From the NCBI RefSeq assembly GCF_900475285.1, contig NZ_LS483370.1:2556001-2620000 (forward strand): a DNA stretch of 64,000 bases. The letters run 5' to 3'. A program made the position numbers and the translations under genes. Source of the DNA: Pseudomonas taetrolens. Its GTDB lineage: Bacteria; Pseudomonadota; Gammaproteobacteria; Pseudomonadales; Pseudomonadaceae. The notes beneath the pieces are model-generated. The model saw nothing but the letters and a program-made list of their open reading frames with translations, had not been told where the DNA came from and made no database searches. Position 1 is the stretch's first letter. Every line of letters begins with the position of its first letter. Shown piece after piece: positions 1-9,669 of this stretch.

Positions 1-2915
1 AACAACTGGCGAGCGACCCGCAAGCCAGCAACGCGGCGGCCAACCGCGAATACGAGTACCTCAACACGTTGCCGGTGGATCGCCGCACAGAGCAAGCCTG
101 GCAGGCGTTCATCAAACGCTACCCGGGTTCACCGACAACCATCGAAGCCAATAAAAATCTGCAAGCCCAGCAACGTCTGCTCAATGACCCGAGCTGGGTC
201 GCGGGCGCTCGAGGCAAGCAGATGATCGAGCAGTCGCGCCATCCTGCCGCCGCCGAAGCCCTGTTGCGCCGCGCCATTACCCGTTACCCCGATGATGCGA
301 GCCTGTACGGCGCACTGGGGCTGGCCCAAATGCGCCAGAGCCGCTATGACGCAGCCTATGCCTCGTTCAGCACCGCCCGTAGCAAAGAGCAGGACACCTC
401 CTCCATCAGTCGCTGGCAAGACCTGATGGCGTCCAGTCATTACCGAATGCTGTTGGCCAAAGGCGACAAGGCACTGGAACGCAAGGAGCTTGCCGTTGCC
501 CGCAGCGCCTATCAGCAGGCACGCAAAGCCAAACCGGGCGATGCCGATGCGCTGATCGGCCTGGCCAGCGTGGCCCGTGCCGAACACGATGACATCCAGG
601 CCGAAGCCCTGCTGTTGCAGGCCCGCAGACTGGAGCCCGGCAATACCAGCGCCGTGCGCGCACTGGTGCGCCTATACACGGCGCAATCCCCGGACAAGGC
701 CAAGGCGTTCCTCAATAACCTGCCCGCTTCCAGCCAAAAAGAGTTCGCCGGACTGCGCCAAAGCCTGGAGCTCGACAAATTGAATCAGCAGGCCGATGCG
801 GCCAGTACCCGCAAGGACTGGCCACAGGTGGTGGCCCTGCTAAGCAAAATCCGCAGCCTGACCCCCGACGAGCCCTGGCTGACCTACCGCCTGGCCAATG
901 CTCAACGCGAGATCAATCGGCCCGGCGCCGCCGACGACAGCTTCAAGCAACTGATGCAGCTCCAGGGACAGAATCCGCAAGCGCTGTATGCGTATGCGCT
1001 CTACCTGTCGGGCACCGATCGTGACGCCAGTGCCCTGGGCGTTCTGGAGCAACTGCCGGCGGCGCAATGGAGCGACGACATGCGCGAGCTCGATACGCGC
1101 CTGCAGCGCAACGTGCGGGTAGCACGGGCTGAAAGCTTGCGAAAAGCCGGTCAGGAACCCGAGGCCATTGCCGTGTTGTTGCAAAAAGCCACTCCTGAAG
1201 ATTGGCTGACCCTGGCCGGCTGGGCCCAGGAGCGTGATGACCACCGCGAAGCGCAGCGCCTGTATGACCTGGTGCTGCAAAGACAGCCCGACAACACGCA
1301 GGCCCAACTGGGGCACATCGAAACCCTGATCGCCTTGCAACAGCTTGAGGCCGCTCGCCAGGCCCTTGGCCGCTTCAAGCCTGGCAGCGACACACCACTG
1401 ACCGCATCCGATCAGCGCCGTGTCGCCAATGCCTGGGCAGCAGCAGGCGAACCGGAAAAAGCCACAGCCCTGTACTCCGAGTTGTTGAAAACGCCGCAGA
1501 CCGACCCGTTGATCTACCGCGATGCGGCGCGCCTGATGGCGCCCAAACAACCGCAGCAGGCGCTGGACACCTACGCCAAAAGCATGGCCGCCGCTGGTTT
1601 GCTCACGCCCGAACAGGCCGCGCCGCGGGACAACCGCGCCATGACCCTGGCCAGCCGCGAGAAGGACAACGACGACTGGCTCGCCAGCAGTCTGCGCAGC
1701 GACGTGGATGAGCTGTACCAACGCCAAAACCCGGCGCTGCACCTGTACACCGACTACGGGTGGCGCTCCGACAGCGCATCGCAAGGCACGTCTGATACCG
1801 ATACCCGGACCACGATCCTGCAGCTGGATTTGCCCGTTGCCGATGGCACGGGTTTCATCCGGGCCGAGCAAATCAACATGGATGCCGGGCACTTCGATGC
1901 CGACCCGGATGGCCTGGTGCGTGAGCAATACGGCACCTGTGCGGTTGCGGTCAATCGCAAGGGCACCGACGGCCCTGACTTCTCAGGTTGTGCCGACAGC
2001 TCTCAATCCGCTCGCGGCACCACCCTGGCGGCTGGCTGGAAGAACGAGACATGGAATGTAGATATCGGTCGCACACCCGAAACCTTCAAAGTCTCCAACT
2101 GGTTGGGCGGTGTTGCCTATAGCAGCAACTTTGGTTCCCTGGGCTGGACCTTGACCGGCTCGCGTCGCCCCTTGAGCAACTCGATCCTGTCCTATTCCGG
2201 GGCGGTCGATCCCAATACCGGCGTGACCTGGGGCGGCGTGACGTCCAACGGCGTGACCCTCAGCCTGAGTCACGACGAAGGTGGCGTGGACGGGGTTTGG
2301 GCCAGCTTCGGGCAGCACTGGTTGCGGGGCAAGAACGTAGAGGACAACCACAAGAACACCGCCATGGCCGGTTATTACTATCGTCTGGTCGAACGAGCCG
2401 ACGAACGCATGCGGACCGGCCTGACCGTGATGTATTGGGGGTATGACAAAGACTTGAGCGAGTACACCCTGGGCCAGGGCGGTTATTACAGCCCCCAGCA
2501 GTACTTCTCGGTGGGCGTGCCTCTCAACTATGCCTGGCGCACGGCCAATTGGTCGGTGGCACTGGAAAGCTCGGTCGGTTGGTCATATGCCAAAACCAAG
2601 TCCAATGACCTGTACCCGCTCAGTGGCCTGAACGACAAAATCCTCAGTGCCGTCGACGATGCCGGCTTCAAGCTGGCTGACGGGCTGGGGCAGACTTCAG
2701 GAGGCAGCAGCAGTGGTATCGGCGTGCGCCTGCAAGGGCTGGTAGAGCGCAGGCTGTCAGACAACCTGGTGCTGGGTGGTGGCGTGCTCTTCCAGCACAG
2801 TGAAGGCTACGCCCCGAGCCGGGCCATGCTCTACCTGCGCTACACCTTCGACACCTGGCAAGGCAACTTGCCGTTGCCGGTACAACCACTGGTGCCATAC
2901 GCCGACTTCAGATGA
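1..2915 (+). CDS. bcsC: Cellulose synthase outer-membrane subunit BcsC, 5' end outside window
   Basis: BcsC-type proteins carry periplasmic TPR repeats followed by an outer-membrane beta-barrel through which cellulose leaves the cell. The frame is open from base 3, so the signal peptide and first TPRs are missing and about 970 residues remain. The first ~590 visible residues are Ala/Leu/Gln-rich helical repeats, for example GALGLAQMRQSRYDAA. The last ~350 residues (from about base 1735, near LHLYTDYGWRSDS) are Gly/aromatic-rich strands that fit the BCSC_C barrel. The stop at 2913-2915 is followed by REP-type repeats and no further bcs gene, so this is probably the last gene seen of a bcs/wss cluster lying to the left. 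The family call is firm. An alginate- or Pel-type TPR exporter is less likely because of the BCSC_C-like end. Confidence 0.88.
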   Translation, partial: QLASDPQASNAAANREYEYLNTLPVDRRTEQAWQAFIKRYPGSPTTIEANKNLQAQQRLLNDPSWVAGARGKQMIEQSRHPAAAEALLRRAITRYPDDASLYGALGLAQMRQSRYDAAYASFSTARSKEQDTSSISRWQDLMASSHYRMLLAKGDKALERKELAVARSAYQQARKAKPGDADALIGLASVARAEHDDIQAEALLLQARRLEPGNTSAVRALVRLYTAQSPDKAKAFLNNLPASSQKEFAGLRQSLELDKLNQQADAASTRKDWPQVVALLSKIRSLTPDEPWLTYRLANAQREINRPGAADDSFKQLMQLQGQNPQALYAYALYLSGTDRDASALGVLEQLPAAQWSDDMRELDTRLQRNVRVARAESLRKAGQEPEAIAVLLQKATPEDWLTLAGWAQERDDHREAQRLYDLVLQRQPDNTQAQLGHIETLIALQQLEAARQALGRFKPGSDTPLTASDQRRVANAWAAAGEPEKATALYSELLKTPQTDPLIYRDAARLMAPKQPQQALDTYAKSMAAAGLLTPEQAAPRDNRAMTLASREKDNDDWLASSLRSDVDELYQRQNPALHLYTDYGWRSDSASQGTSDTDTRTTILQLDLPVADGTGFIRAEQINMDAGHFDADPDGLVREQYGTCAVAVNRKGTDGPDFSGCADSSQSARGTTLAAGWKNETWNVDIGRTPETFKVSNWLGGVAYSSNFGSLGWTLTGSRRPLSNSILSYSGAVDPNTGVTWGGVTSNGVTLSLSHDEGGVDGVWASFGQHWLRGKNVEDNHKNTAMAGYYYRLVERADERMRTGLTVMYWGYDKDLSEYTLGQGGYYSPQQYFSVGVPLNYAWRTANWSVALESSVGWSYAKTKSNDLYPLSGLNDKILSAVDDAGFKLADGLGQTSGGSSSGIGVRLQGLVERRLSDNLVLGGGVLFQHSEGYAPSRAMLYLRYTFDTWQGNLPLPVQPLVPYADFR

Positions 2916-3130
2916 TCAAAACCTGCAGGAGCGAGCTTGCTCGCGAGGCTCTCGAAAACGCCGCGTTTATCCAGCACACGCGCGTTATCGTTAACGACCA
3001 TCGCGAGCAAGGGCTTTGGCGCACAAATCCCCATCAAAACCTGTAGGAGCGAGCTCGCTCGCGATGCTTTCGAAAACGCCGCGTTTACCCAGCACACGCG
3101 CGTTATCGTTAACGACCATGGCGAGCAAGC
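2915..3130. repeat. Tandem duplication of a REP doublet, period 118 bp
   Basis: Two nearly identical blocks start at 2915 and 3033, exactly 118 bp apart, each about 98 bp long. Each opens with AGGAGCGAGC followed by an inverted TCGCTCGCG-type arm. Each ends with a second, oppositely oriented arm (GCGAGCAAG) just after TTAACGACCAT. This is the layout of a REP doublet (REPIN) common between Pseudomonas genes. The copies differ at only a few positions, such as TTATCC versus TTACCC. They sit between the ends of bcsC and gor, which converge here. Confidence 0.8.
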
Positions 3131-3162
3131 TCACGCCTAGAAGGGCTTTCTGGCTCTACCGA

Positions 3163-4521
3163 TCAGCGCTTTACCGGGGTGCGCATGGTCACAAACTCTT
3201 CGGCGGCGGTCGGGTGAACCCCGATGGTTTCGTCGAAATGCTGCTTGATAGCCCCGGCCTTCAAGGCAATCGCCAACCCCTGCACGATCTCCCCTGCTTC
3301 CGGCCCTACCATGTGGCAACCCAAAACCTTGTCGGTGTCGGCATCGACCACCAACTTCATCAGCGTGCGCTCTTGGCATTCGGTGAGCGTCAGCTTCATC
3401 GGGCGGAAGCTGCTCTCGAAGATCTGCACCGTGTGCCCGTCTTCAATCGCCTGCTCTTCGCTCAAGCCCACGGTGCCGATATTGGGCAAGCTGAAGACCG
3501 CGGTCGGGATCATCTTGTAATCCACCGGGCGATACTGCTCAGGTTTGAACAGGCGACGTGCAACCGCCATGCCCTCGGCCAATGCCACAGGCGTCAGTTG
3601 CACGCGACCAATGACGTCGCCAATGGCCAGAATTGAAGGCTCGGCGCTCTGGTACAGTTCATCGACCTCAACAAACCCGCGTTTGTCGAGCTTCACGCCG
3701 GTGGTTTCCAGGCCCAGGTTGTCCAGCATCGGACGGCGGCCCGTGGCGTAGAACACGCAATCGGCAATCAGCTCTCGACCATCCTTGAGTGTCGCCTTGA
3801 GACTGCCGTCAGCCTGCTTGTCGATGCGCGCAATATCGGCATTGAACTGCACGTCCATGCCGCGCTTGGTCAGTTCTTCGTGCAGGTGCTTGCGCACCGC
3901 GCCGTCAAACCCGCGCAAGAACATTTCGCCGCGATACAACAGCGATGTCTCGGCGCCCAGGCCCTGGAAGATCCCGGCGAACTCAACCGCGATATAACCC
4001 CCGCCCACCACCAGTACCCGCTTTGGCAGCGCTTTGAGGAAGAACGCTTCGTTGGAGCTGATGGCGTGCTCATGGCCAGGGATTTCTGGAATCTGCGGCC
4101 AGCCACCGGTGGCGATCAAAATGTGTTTGGCAGTGTAGCGCTGACCATTCACCTCGACTTCGTTCGGCCCGGTCAGTTTGGCGTGGCCTTCCATCAGGGT
4201 GACGCCGCTGTTCAGGAGCAGATTGCGGTAAATGCCGTTGAGGCGATTGATCTCGCGATCTTTATTGGCGATCAGGGTCGCCCAGTCAAAGTTCGCTTCC
4301 CCCAGGCTCCAGCCAAACCCCGAAGCCTGCTCGAAGTCTTCGGCAAAGTGCGCCCCATAGACCAGCAACTTTTTCGGGACACACCCTACGTTCACGCAGG
4401 TTCCCCCCAGGTAACGGCTTTCAGCCACCGCTACTTTTGCGCCAAAACCCGCCGCAAAGCGTGCCGCACGCACACCGCCGGAACCCGCACCAATCACAAA
4501 CAAATCAAATTCGTAGGCCAT
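3163..4521 (-). CDS. gor: Glutathione reductase
   Basis: This flavoenzyme reduces glutathione disulfide with NADPH in the cytoplasm. Its 452 residues are the usual family length. The N-terminal FAD motif GAGSGG is at residues 11-16, the redox-active disulfide is Cys42/Cys47 in [13 protein letters not shown], a second nucleotide-binding motif [11 protein letters not shown] lies mid-protein, and the C-terminal dimer motif HPTAAEE supplies the catalytic His-Glu pair. The gene lies downstream of galU on the same strand, an order also known in other pseudomonads. A terminator at 4602-4626 separates the two, so gor probably has its own promoter. The ATG at 4521 is preceded by AGAAAG-type purines. 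Confidence 0.95.
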   Translation of the reverse strand: MAYEFDLFVIGAGSGGVRAARFAAGFGAKVAVAESRYLGGTCVNVGCVPKKLLVYGAHFAEDFEQASGFGWSLGEANFDWATLIANKDREINRLNGIYRNLLLNSGVTLMEGHAKLTGPNEVEVNGQRYTAKHILIATGGWPQIPEIPGHEHAISSNEAFFLKALPKRVLVVGGGYIAVEFAGIFQGLGAETSLLYRGEMFLRGFDGAVRKHLHEELTKRGMDVQFNADIARIDKQADGSLKATLKDGRELIADCVFYATGRRPMLDNLGLETTGVKLDKRGFVEVDELYQSAEPSILAIGDVIGRVQLTPVALAEGMAVARRLFKPEQYRPVDYKMIPTAVFSLPNIGTVGLSEEQAIEDGHTVQIFESSFRPMKLTLTECQERTLMKLVVDADTDKVLGCHMVGPEAGEIVQGLAIALKAGAIKQHFDETIGVHPTAAEEFVTMRTPVKR

Positions 4522-4601
4522 TTCTTTCTCCTTGGCAGCCCATCAGCATAATCGCTACGGCGCGATTGACCAGCGCCGGGTTCGCTGAAAACAAAAATAC
4601 G

Positions 4602-4626
4602 AAAAAGCCACCCGAGGGTGGCTTTG
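4602..4626 (-). terminator. Rho-independent terminator of galU
   Basis: The inverted repeat AAAGCCACCC / GGGTGGCTTT encloses a 2-nt loop and is followed on the minus strand by TTTTCG and more T residues. It starts about 29 bp beyond the galU stop codon. Confidence 0.85.
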
Positions 4627-4654
4627 TCTTGAAGCGTGCTACAAACAGGCCCTG

Positions 4655-5494
4655 TCAGTAAGCCTTGCCTGTTTTGTAGAAGTTTTCGAAGCAGAAGTTG
4701 GTCGCTTCGATATAACCCTCAGCGCCACCGCAGTCGAAACGCTGACCTTTGAATTTGTAGGCGATCACACAACCGTTCTGCGCCTGCTTCATCAGGGCAT
4801 CGGTAATCTGGATCTCGCCCCCCTTGCCCGGCTCGGTCTGCTTGATCAGCTCGAAGATGTCCGGGGTCAGGATGTAGCGACCGATGATCGCCAGGTTCGA
4901 CGGTGCATCTTCCGGCGCCGGTTTTTCAACCATGTTGCGCACGCGGTACAGGTCGTCACCAATCAGGTCACCGGCAATAACGCCATACTTGTTGGTTTCC
5001 TGAGGATCGACTTCCTGGATCGCGATAATGGTGCAACGGTACTGGTTGTACAGTTTGACCATTTGCGTCAGGACGCCGTCGCCTTCCAGGTTGACGCACA
5101 GGTCGTCTGCCAGAACAACAGCAAACGGTTCGTCACCGATCAGCGGGCGGCCAGTCAGAATCGCATGGCCCAGGCCTTTCATTTCGGTCTGACGCGTGTA
5201 AGAGAACGAGCACTCGCTCAACAGGCGACGGATACCGACCAGGTACTTTTCTTTATCGGTGCCCTTGATCTGGTTTTCCAGTTCATAGCTGATATCGAAG
5301 TGGTCTTCCAGCGCACGCTTGCCGCGGCCCGTCACGATGGAGATTTCGGTCAACCCCGCATCCAGTGCTTCTTCAACCCCGTACTGGATCAGTGGCTTGT
5401 TCACCACCGGCAGCATTTCTTTAGGCATGGCTTTAGTCGCGGGCAAAAAGCGAGTGCCGTAACCGGCTGCTGGGAACAAGCATTTCTTGATCAT
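4655..5494 (-). CDS. galU: UTP-glucose-1-phosphate uridylyltransferase
   Basis: GalU makes UDP-glucose from UTP and glucose-1-phosphate in the cytoplasm, supplying cellulose, LPS core and other glycans. The 279-residue protein has the family's N-terminal nucleotide-binding loop (AAGYGTRFLPATKAMPKEM, residues 9-27), the VLADD sugar-nucleotide motif near residue 127, and GGAEGYI close to the C-terminus. The ATG at 5494 has AGGA about 5 nt upstream. Pgm (16642-18282) makes its substrate, and BcsC at the left edge belongs to a pathway using its product. The downstream terminator shows that transcription ends before gor. Confidence 0.96.
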   Translation of the reverse strand: MIKKCLFPAAGYGTRFLPATKAMPKEMLPVVNKPLIQYGVEEALDAGLTEISIVTGRGKRALEDHFDISYELENQIKGTDKEKYLVGIRRLLSECSFSYTRQTEMKGLGHAILTGRPLIGDEPFAVVLADDLCVNLEGDGVLTQMVKLYNQYRCTIIAIQEVDPQETNKYGVIAGDLIGDDLYRVRNMVEKPAPEDAPSNLAIIGRYILTPDIFELIKQTEPGKGGEIQITDALMKQAQNGCVIAYKFKGQRFDCGGAEGYIEATNFCFENFYKTGKAY

Positions 5495-5769
5495 ATGAGT
5501 CCTTACAAAGGGCTTTACGTTCGAATTTTTGGCGCAGTCTAATCAGGCGACATCGACGTTACAATGCCTGCGGTAGCAAACTGATGCCAACATAGAGGAA
5601 ATTTGTTCCGGTAAGTTCCCTTAACGGTGTTTTTCGACACCTGGAAACGCGACTGGAACCCGCCAAACACCTTCCCTGCCTGCTTGAAGCCGTAAAAAAT
5701 ACCTGAATGCCAAATCCACGACAGGCGTTATCATATCGCCATTATTTGAGTTTAAAAGGCAGTTATTCG

Positions 5770-5958
5770 ATGTCCACAGCAAACAGTGTCAACGGCTACA
5801 CGATCCAGCAGAACGATTCCGGCGAGTGGTGGATGCTCGATGGGGCAAACGAACAGGTCGCGGGCCCTTTTGCGAGCGAACAGGCGGCCGTTGAAATTGC
5901 ATCGGTATTCCAGGATCAGCCTGCACCTCCCGCACGCCGACGCGCCAAGAAAGACTAA
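5770..5958 (+). CDS. Small conserved hypothetical protein
   Basis: A 62-residue soluble protein with no signal peptide or membrane segment. It opens MSTANSVNGYTIQQNDSGEW, has a central WWMLDGANEQVAGPF stretch suggesting two beta strands, and ends in a basic tail (RRRAKKD). The ATG at 5770 is preferred over an in-frame start at 5707 because AAAAGG precedes it by about 10 nt and the upstream residues look non-coding. The strand pattern resembles small DUF2188-like proteins, but I do not recognise the family with certainty and assign no function. Confidence 0.65.
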   Translation: MSTANSVNGYTIQQNDSGEWWMLDGANEQVAGPFASEQAAVEIASVFQDQPAPPARRRAKKD

Positions 5959-5981
5959 CCCTACTCTTGATGACCCCTTCA

Positions 5982-6263
5982 ATGAATAAACTTCTGACAT
6001 TACTTGCACTGGCATCACTGGGCGGTTGCGCTACAACGTCCAGCACTTACCTGGCGAATGGCAAACAAGGATTGAGCATCGACTGTTCGGGCGAAGCCAT
6101 GTCATGGGCCAAATGCTACGAGAAGGCCGATGCATCCTGCGCGGGCACCGGCTATGACATCGTCGGCACGGACGGAACGCCGGCCGTGCAAGAGCGCGAC
6201 AAGACGCTGGGGGTTGACGTGGGCAATTTCAACGCCCGCAATATCGTGGTGACCTGCAAGTAG
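5982..6263 (+). CDS. Small lipoprotein, function unknown
   Basis: The 93-residue product begins MNKLLTLLALASLGGC, a typical lipoprotein signal peptide with lipobox LGGC, so the mature protein should be lipid-anchored at Cys16. The mature part has further cysteines (DCSGEAMSWAKCYEKADASC and a penultimate Cys) that could form disulfides in the periplasm. An in-frame ATG at 5970 would add four residues; neither start has a clear ribosome site. It lies 23 bp after the preceding small gene and may be co-transcribed with it. The cysteine pattern is seen in uncharacterised pseudomonad lipoproteins. Confidence 0.7.
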   Translation: MNKLLTLLALASLGGCATTSSTYLANGKQGLSIDCSGEAMSWAKCYEKADASCAGTGYDIVGTDGTPAVQERDKTLGVDVGNFNARNIVVTCK

Positions 6264-6265
6264 GC

Positions 6266-6305
6266 GTTAAAAAACCTGACGCCGCAGCGAGCGTTCGTCA
6301 GGTTT
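6266..6305 (-). terminator. Rho-independent terminator of the minus-strand lipoprotein gene
   Basis: Arms AAACCTGACG and CGTCAGGTTT (6272-6281 and 6296-6305) enclose a 14-nt loop. Read on the minus strand they are followed by TTTTTTAACG. The hairpin lies between the ends of two convergent lipoprotein genes and could serve both, but the T tract is only on the minus side. Confidence 0.75.
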
Positions 6306-6341
6306 GAGGGGGTGAGGCGGTCAGATCGCTTGTGACCGCAT

Positions 6342-6692
6342 TCAACCGGAAATGCAGTGTGTTGCTGCGTTACGGATATCGCTGGGACGTACCGGAACGT
6401 TGGCCATGCTTTCATAAACCTTGATGCTGCTGCCGCCTGAGCGTTCTTCAATATCAACGACCGCAGTCGGCCCGGATGTCATTTTTTGCGGGATGATAAT
6501 CCGCAGCCCCTCTTTGTGCGGCTCAATCTGAGGAGGCTTGCGAGTACTTTCGAGTTGCTGCACCAGACACTCCGCATAAGCTTGCGGCTTCTTGCCCGAG
6601 ATTACACTCATTGTCGGCAATGTCTGCTCTATGTCCGTGACTGATGCACAGCCCCCCAACGCCAGCACGGCCACCAATACGCCCCACTTCAT
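6342..6692 (-). CDS. Small lipoprotein, function unknown
   Basis: The 116-residue product begins MKWGVLVAVLALGGC, a lipoprotein signal peptide with lipobox LGGC (Cys15). The mature protein is mixed alpha/beta, with a central PHKEGLRIIIPQKM strand and an ERSGGSSIKVYES segment, plus two cysteines (AECLVQQ and THCISG) that might pair. It converges on the plus-strand lipoprotein gene and shares the hairpin between them. No family assignment was possible. Confidence 0.7.
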   Translation of the reverse strand: MKWGVLVAVLALGGCASVTDIEQTLPTMSVISGKKPQAYAECLVQQLESTRKPPQIEPHKEGLRIIIPQKMTSGPTAVVDIEERSGGSSIKVYESMANVPVRPSDIRNAATHCISG

Positions 6693-6893
6693 ACAAAACC
6701 TCCGTTAAAGACCCTACGACAATGGATATTCAGAATTTATCCCCGGGGCCTGCGTCAATTGTGGCGATTTATCAGAGTTTTACGTCAGACTCACCTGCAT
6801 CGCGTCATAATAAGCGTCTTTGGCCCCCTGCTTGGACTAAAGCACATGTTATCGTGCTGATTTTTCAGCAAAAGCCCCCATTCTGGAGCCCCC

Positions 6894-7196
6894 ATGAAAT
6901 TTATTCACCAGCGTGAGCACCTTAACGAAGATGACATCGTCGTTATTGAGTGCTCCCAACCCTGCAACATCCGCCTGATGAGTGATGCGCACTTTCGCAG
7001 TTTCAAGAACGGCGGTCGTCATTCCTACCACGGCGGTGCCTTCAAGGACTTCCCGGCACGCATTACCGCACCGAGCACCGGCTTCTGGAATATCACCATT
7101 GACACCGTCACCAGCCGGGCAATCAGTGTGACCCGTAAGCCTAGCTTCAAACCGACCATCAAGATCGTGCGTCGCTCAAGCTCGAAACTCCGCTAA
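6894..7196 (+). CDS. DUF1883 family protein
   Basis: A 100-residue cytoplasmic protein. MKFIHQREHLNEDDIVVIEC at the start, then RLMSDAHFRSFKNGGRH, YHGGAF and FPARITAPSTGFWNI, match the DUF1883 family, whose members have similar length. The last 25 residues are basic (KIVRRSSSKLR). Family function is unknown; some members are found fused to TIR-type domains, but none is present here. The ATG follows GGAGCCCCC. The next gene starts 36 bp downstream in the same direction. Confidence 0.75.
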   Translation: MKFIHQREHLNEDDIVVIECSQPCNIRLMSDAHFRSFKNGGRHSYHGGAFKDFPARITAPSTGFWNITIDTVTSRAISVTRKPSFKPTIKIVRRSSSKLR

Positions 7197-7232
7197 GCCT
7201 GACACCCATAGCCTTCAAAGACAGGAAATACC

Positions 7233-7415
7233 GTGGATACCACCCGTCACGACACCACCAAGTTCGTCATCAAGTACAAACTGAACGGCGAACGTCGTTT
7301 TGAGTTTGCTCAGCTGCAAACCGGCTCTGAAGAGGAAGCGCGCTCCGCCCTTGAACGCATCCACGGCGATGCGGACGATGTCATCACCGACATCAAGGCG
7401 AGCAAGGCGCTCTAA
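7233..7415 (+). CDS. Small conserved hypothetical protein, GTG start
   Basis: A 60-residue acidic protein starting at GTG, with AGGAAA about 5 nt upstream. The pattern is strand-strand-helix: KFVIKYKLNGERRFEFAQL followed by GSEEEARSALERIHGDADD. No signal peptide or membrane segment. It sits between the DUF1883 gene (36 bp) and alkB (6 bp) and is probably co-transcribed with alkB. Function unknown; a small beta-beta-alpha fold is likely. Confidence 0.65.
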   Translation: MDTTRHDTTKFVIKYKLNGERRFEFAQLQTGSEEEARSALERIHGDADDVITDIKASKAL

Positions 7416-7421
7416 GCCCCA

Positions 7422-8078
7422 ATGTCTCTTGACCTGTTTGCCGAAGACGACCTGCAACAACCGACCCGGGTCGAGAGGATCAGTGAGCAGGCGTTTGTGT
7501 TGCGCGGACACGCCCTGCCCCAGGTTGATGAGCTGCTGACCGCGCTGGCGAACATTCTGAACTGCGCCCCCCTGCGCCAGATGCAGACGCCCGCAGGGTT
7601 CGCCCTGTCTGCACGCTTGAGCAGTTGCGGTGACTGGGGCTGGTACACCGACCGCAATGGCTACCGTTATAGCGCTACTGATCCATTGACTGCCCAGCCT
7701 TGGCCGGCGATGCCAGTGGCCTTCCTGGCGCTGGCCAGGGCGGCGGCCAGCACGGCAGGGTTTGAAGATTTTGTCCCGGATGCCTGCCTGATCAACGCCT
7801 ATGCGCCGGGCGCCAAAATGTCATTGCACCAGGATAAGGACGAACGCTCCTGCACCGCACCGATTGTTTCAGTTTCGCTGGGGTTGCCTGCGGTGTTCCA
7901 GTTCGGCGGATTTCAGCGCAATGCCCCCGCACAACGCGTCTCGCTGTTTCATGGCGACATTGTGGTCTGGGGCGGTGTCGACCGCTTGCGCTATCACGGT
8001 GTGCTGCCGATTCAGCCCGGGCATCATCCATTGCTCGGCGAACAACGGATCAACCTCACGTTGCGCAAAGCCCGCTAA
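7422..8078 (+). CDS. alkB: Alpha-ketoglutarate-dependent AlkB-type dioxygenase
   Basis: AlkB proteins use Fe(II) and 2-oxoglutarate to remove methyl groups oxidatively from DNA or RNA bases. The 218-residue sequence carries the iron ligands His136, Asp138 (LHQDKDE) and His192 (LRYHGV). Arg209 and Arg215 in QRINLTLR are the 2-oxoglutarate ligands, spaced as in E. coli AlkB. NAYAPGAKMSLHQDKDE is the family signature. The ATG is 6 bp after the previous stop, suggesting an operon. No Ada-type methyltransferase gene is adjacent, so SOS- or Ada-type control is not visible here. Confidence 0.92.
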   Translation: MSLDLFAEDDLQQPTRVERISEQAFVLRGHALPQVDELLTALANILNCAPLRQMQTPAGFALSARLSSCGDWGWYTDRNGYRYSATDPLTAQPWPAMPVAFLALARAAASTAGFEDFVPDACLINAYAPGAKMSLHQDKDERSCTAPIVSVSLGLPAVFQFGGFQRNAPAQRVSLFHGDIVVWGGVDRLRYHGVLPIQPGHHPLLGEQRINLTLRKAR

Positions 8079-8131
8079 GCCCCTGCAGCCCCTGCAGCCC
8101 CGCCTCTGACCCGATCAGCTTGCGCATAAAG

Positions 8132-8155
8132 CGCTATATATTTATTTATATACCG
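8132..8155. promoter_or_regulatory. Candidate ModE-type operator upstream of modABC
   Basis: The inverted repeat CGCTATATA-N6-TATATACCG has one mismatch. It matches the established ModE recognition pattern, CGCTATATA and its complement separated by about six bases. It lies 64 bp before the modA start, where molybdate-loaded ModE would repress transcription. No modE gene is in the window. Confidence 0.6.
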
Positions 8156-8206
8156 ATTATCTTCCTCATGTCCGCCCCTCATGGATAAGGGGGCCCCTAG
8201 CGTTAA

Positions 8207-8986
<780 letters not shown>

Positions 8987-9667
8987 ATGCCGCTCTCGAG
9001 TGCTGACTTTTCTGCAATCTGGCTGACCTTGAAACTGGCGTCAGTGACGACATTCATTTTGCTTTTGCTCGGCACTCCCATCGCCCTGTGGCTTGCCCAT
9101 ACCCGCTCGCGCTGGCGCGGGCCCATCGGGGCGATCGTTGCCCTTCCTCTGGTATTGCCGCCCACGGTCATCGGCTTCTATTTACTGCTAGCCATGGGCC
9201 CGCACGGGTATGTCGGCCAGCTCACTCAAGCACTGGGCCTGGGCACGCTGACCTTCAGCTTTGCCGGGCTGGTGATCGGATCGGTGATTTACTCCCTGCC
9301 CTTTGTCGTACAGCCTTTGCAGAACGCGTTCATGGCCATTGGCCCAAGGCCGCTTGAAGTTGCCGCTACCTTGCGCGCCAACCCCTGGGACACCTTTTTC
9401 AGCGTCGTCCTGCCGCTGGCCAGACCGGGGTTTATCACGGCGGCCATTTTAGGCTTCGCTCATACCGTCGGTGAGTTTGGCGTGGTGCTGATGATCGGGG
9501 GCAATATCCCCGAGAAGACACGCGTCGTCTCCGTTCAGATCTACGACCATGTGGAAGCGCTGGAATATGCCCAGGCCCACTGGCTGGCAGGTGCCATGGT
9601 GGTGTTCTCGTTCCTGGTGCTACTGGCCTTGTATTCCAGCCGCAAGGCTCAAACCAGCTGGAGCTGA
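8987..9667 (+). CDS. modB: Molybdate ABC transporter, permease
   Basis: Inner-membrane permease of the molybdate importer. The 226 residues contain about five hydrophobic helices. The EAA loop that contacts ModC reads [25 protein letters not shown] (shown in two parts: [12 protein letters not shown] and [12 protein letters not shown], near residues 125-149). The start codon directly follows the modA stop, and modC begins 2 bp after its own stop, so the three genes form one tight operon. Length and motif are typical of ModB; CysT/CysW-type sulfate permeases are longer. Confidence 0.94.
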   Translation: MPLSSADFSAIWLTLKLASVTTFILLLLGTPIALWLAHTRSRWRGPIGAIVALPLVLPPTVIGFYLLLAMGPHGYVGQLTQALGLGTLTFSFAGLVIGSVIYSLPFVVQPLQNAFMAIGPRPLEVAATLRANPWDTFFSVVLPLARPGFITAAILGFAHTVGEFGVVLMIGGNIPEKTRVVSVQIYDHVEALEYAQAHWLAGAMVVFSFLVLLALYSSRKAQTSWS

Positions 9668-9669
9668 AC

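Noticed and set aside
840..1928. 362-codon frame antisense to bcsC
   Set aside because: Composition mirrors the TPR repeats on the opposite strand and no start signal is present.
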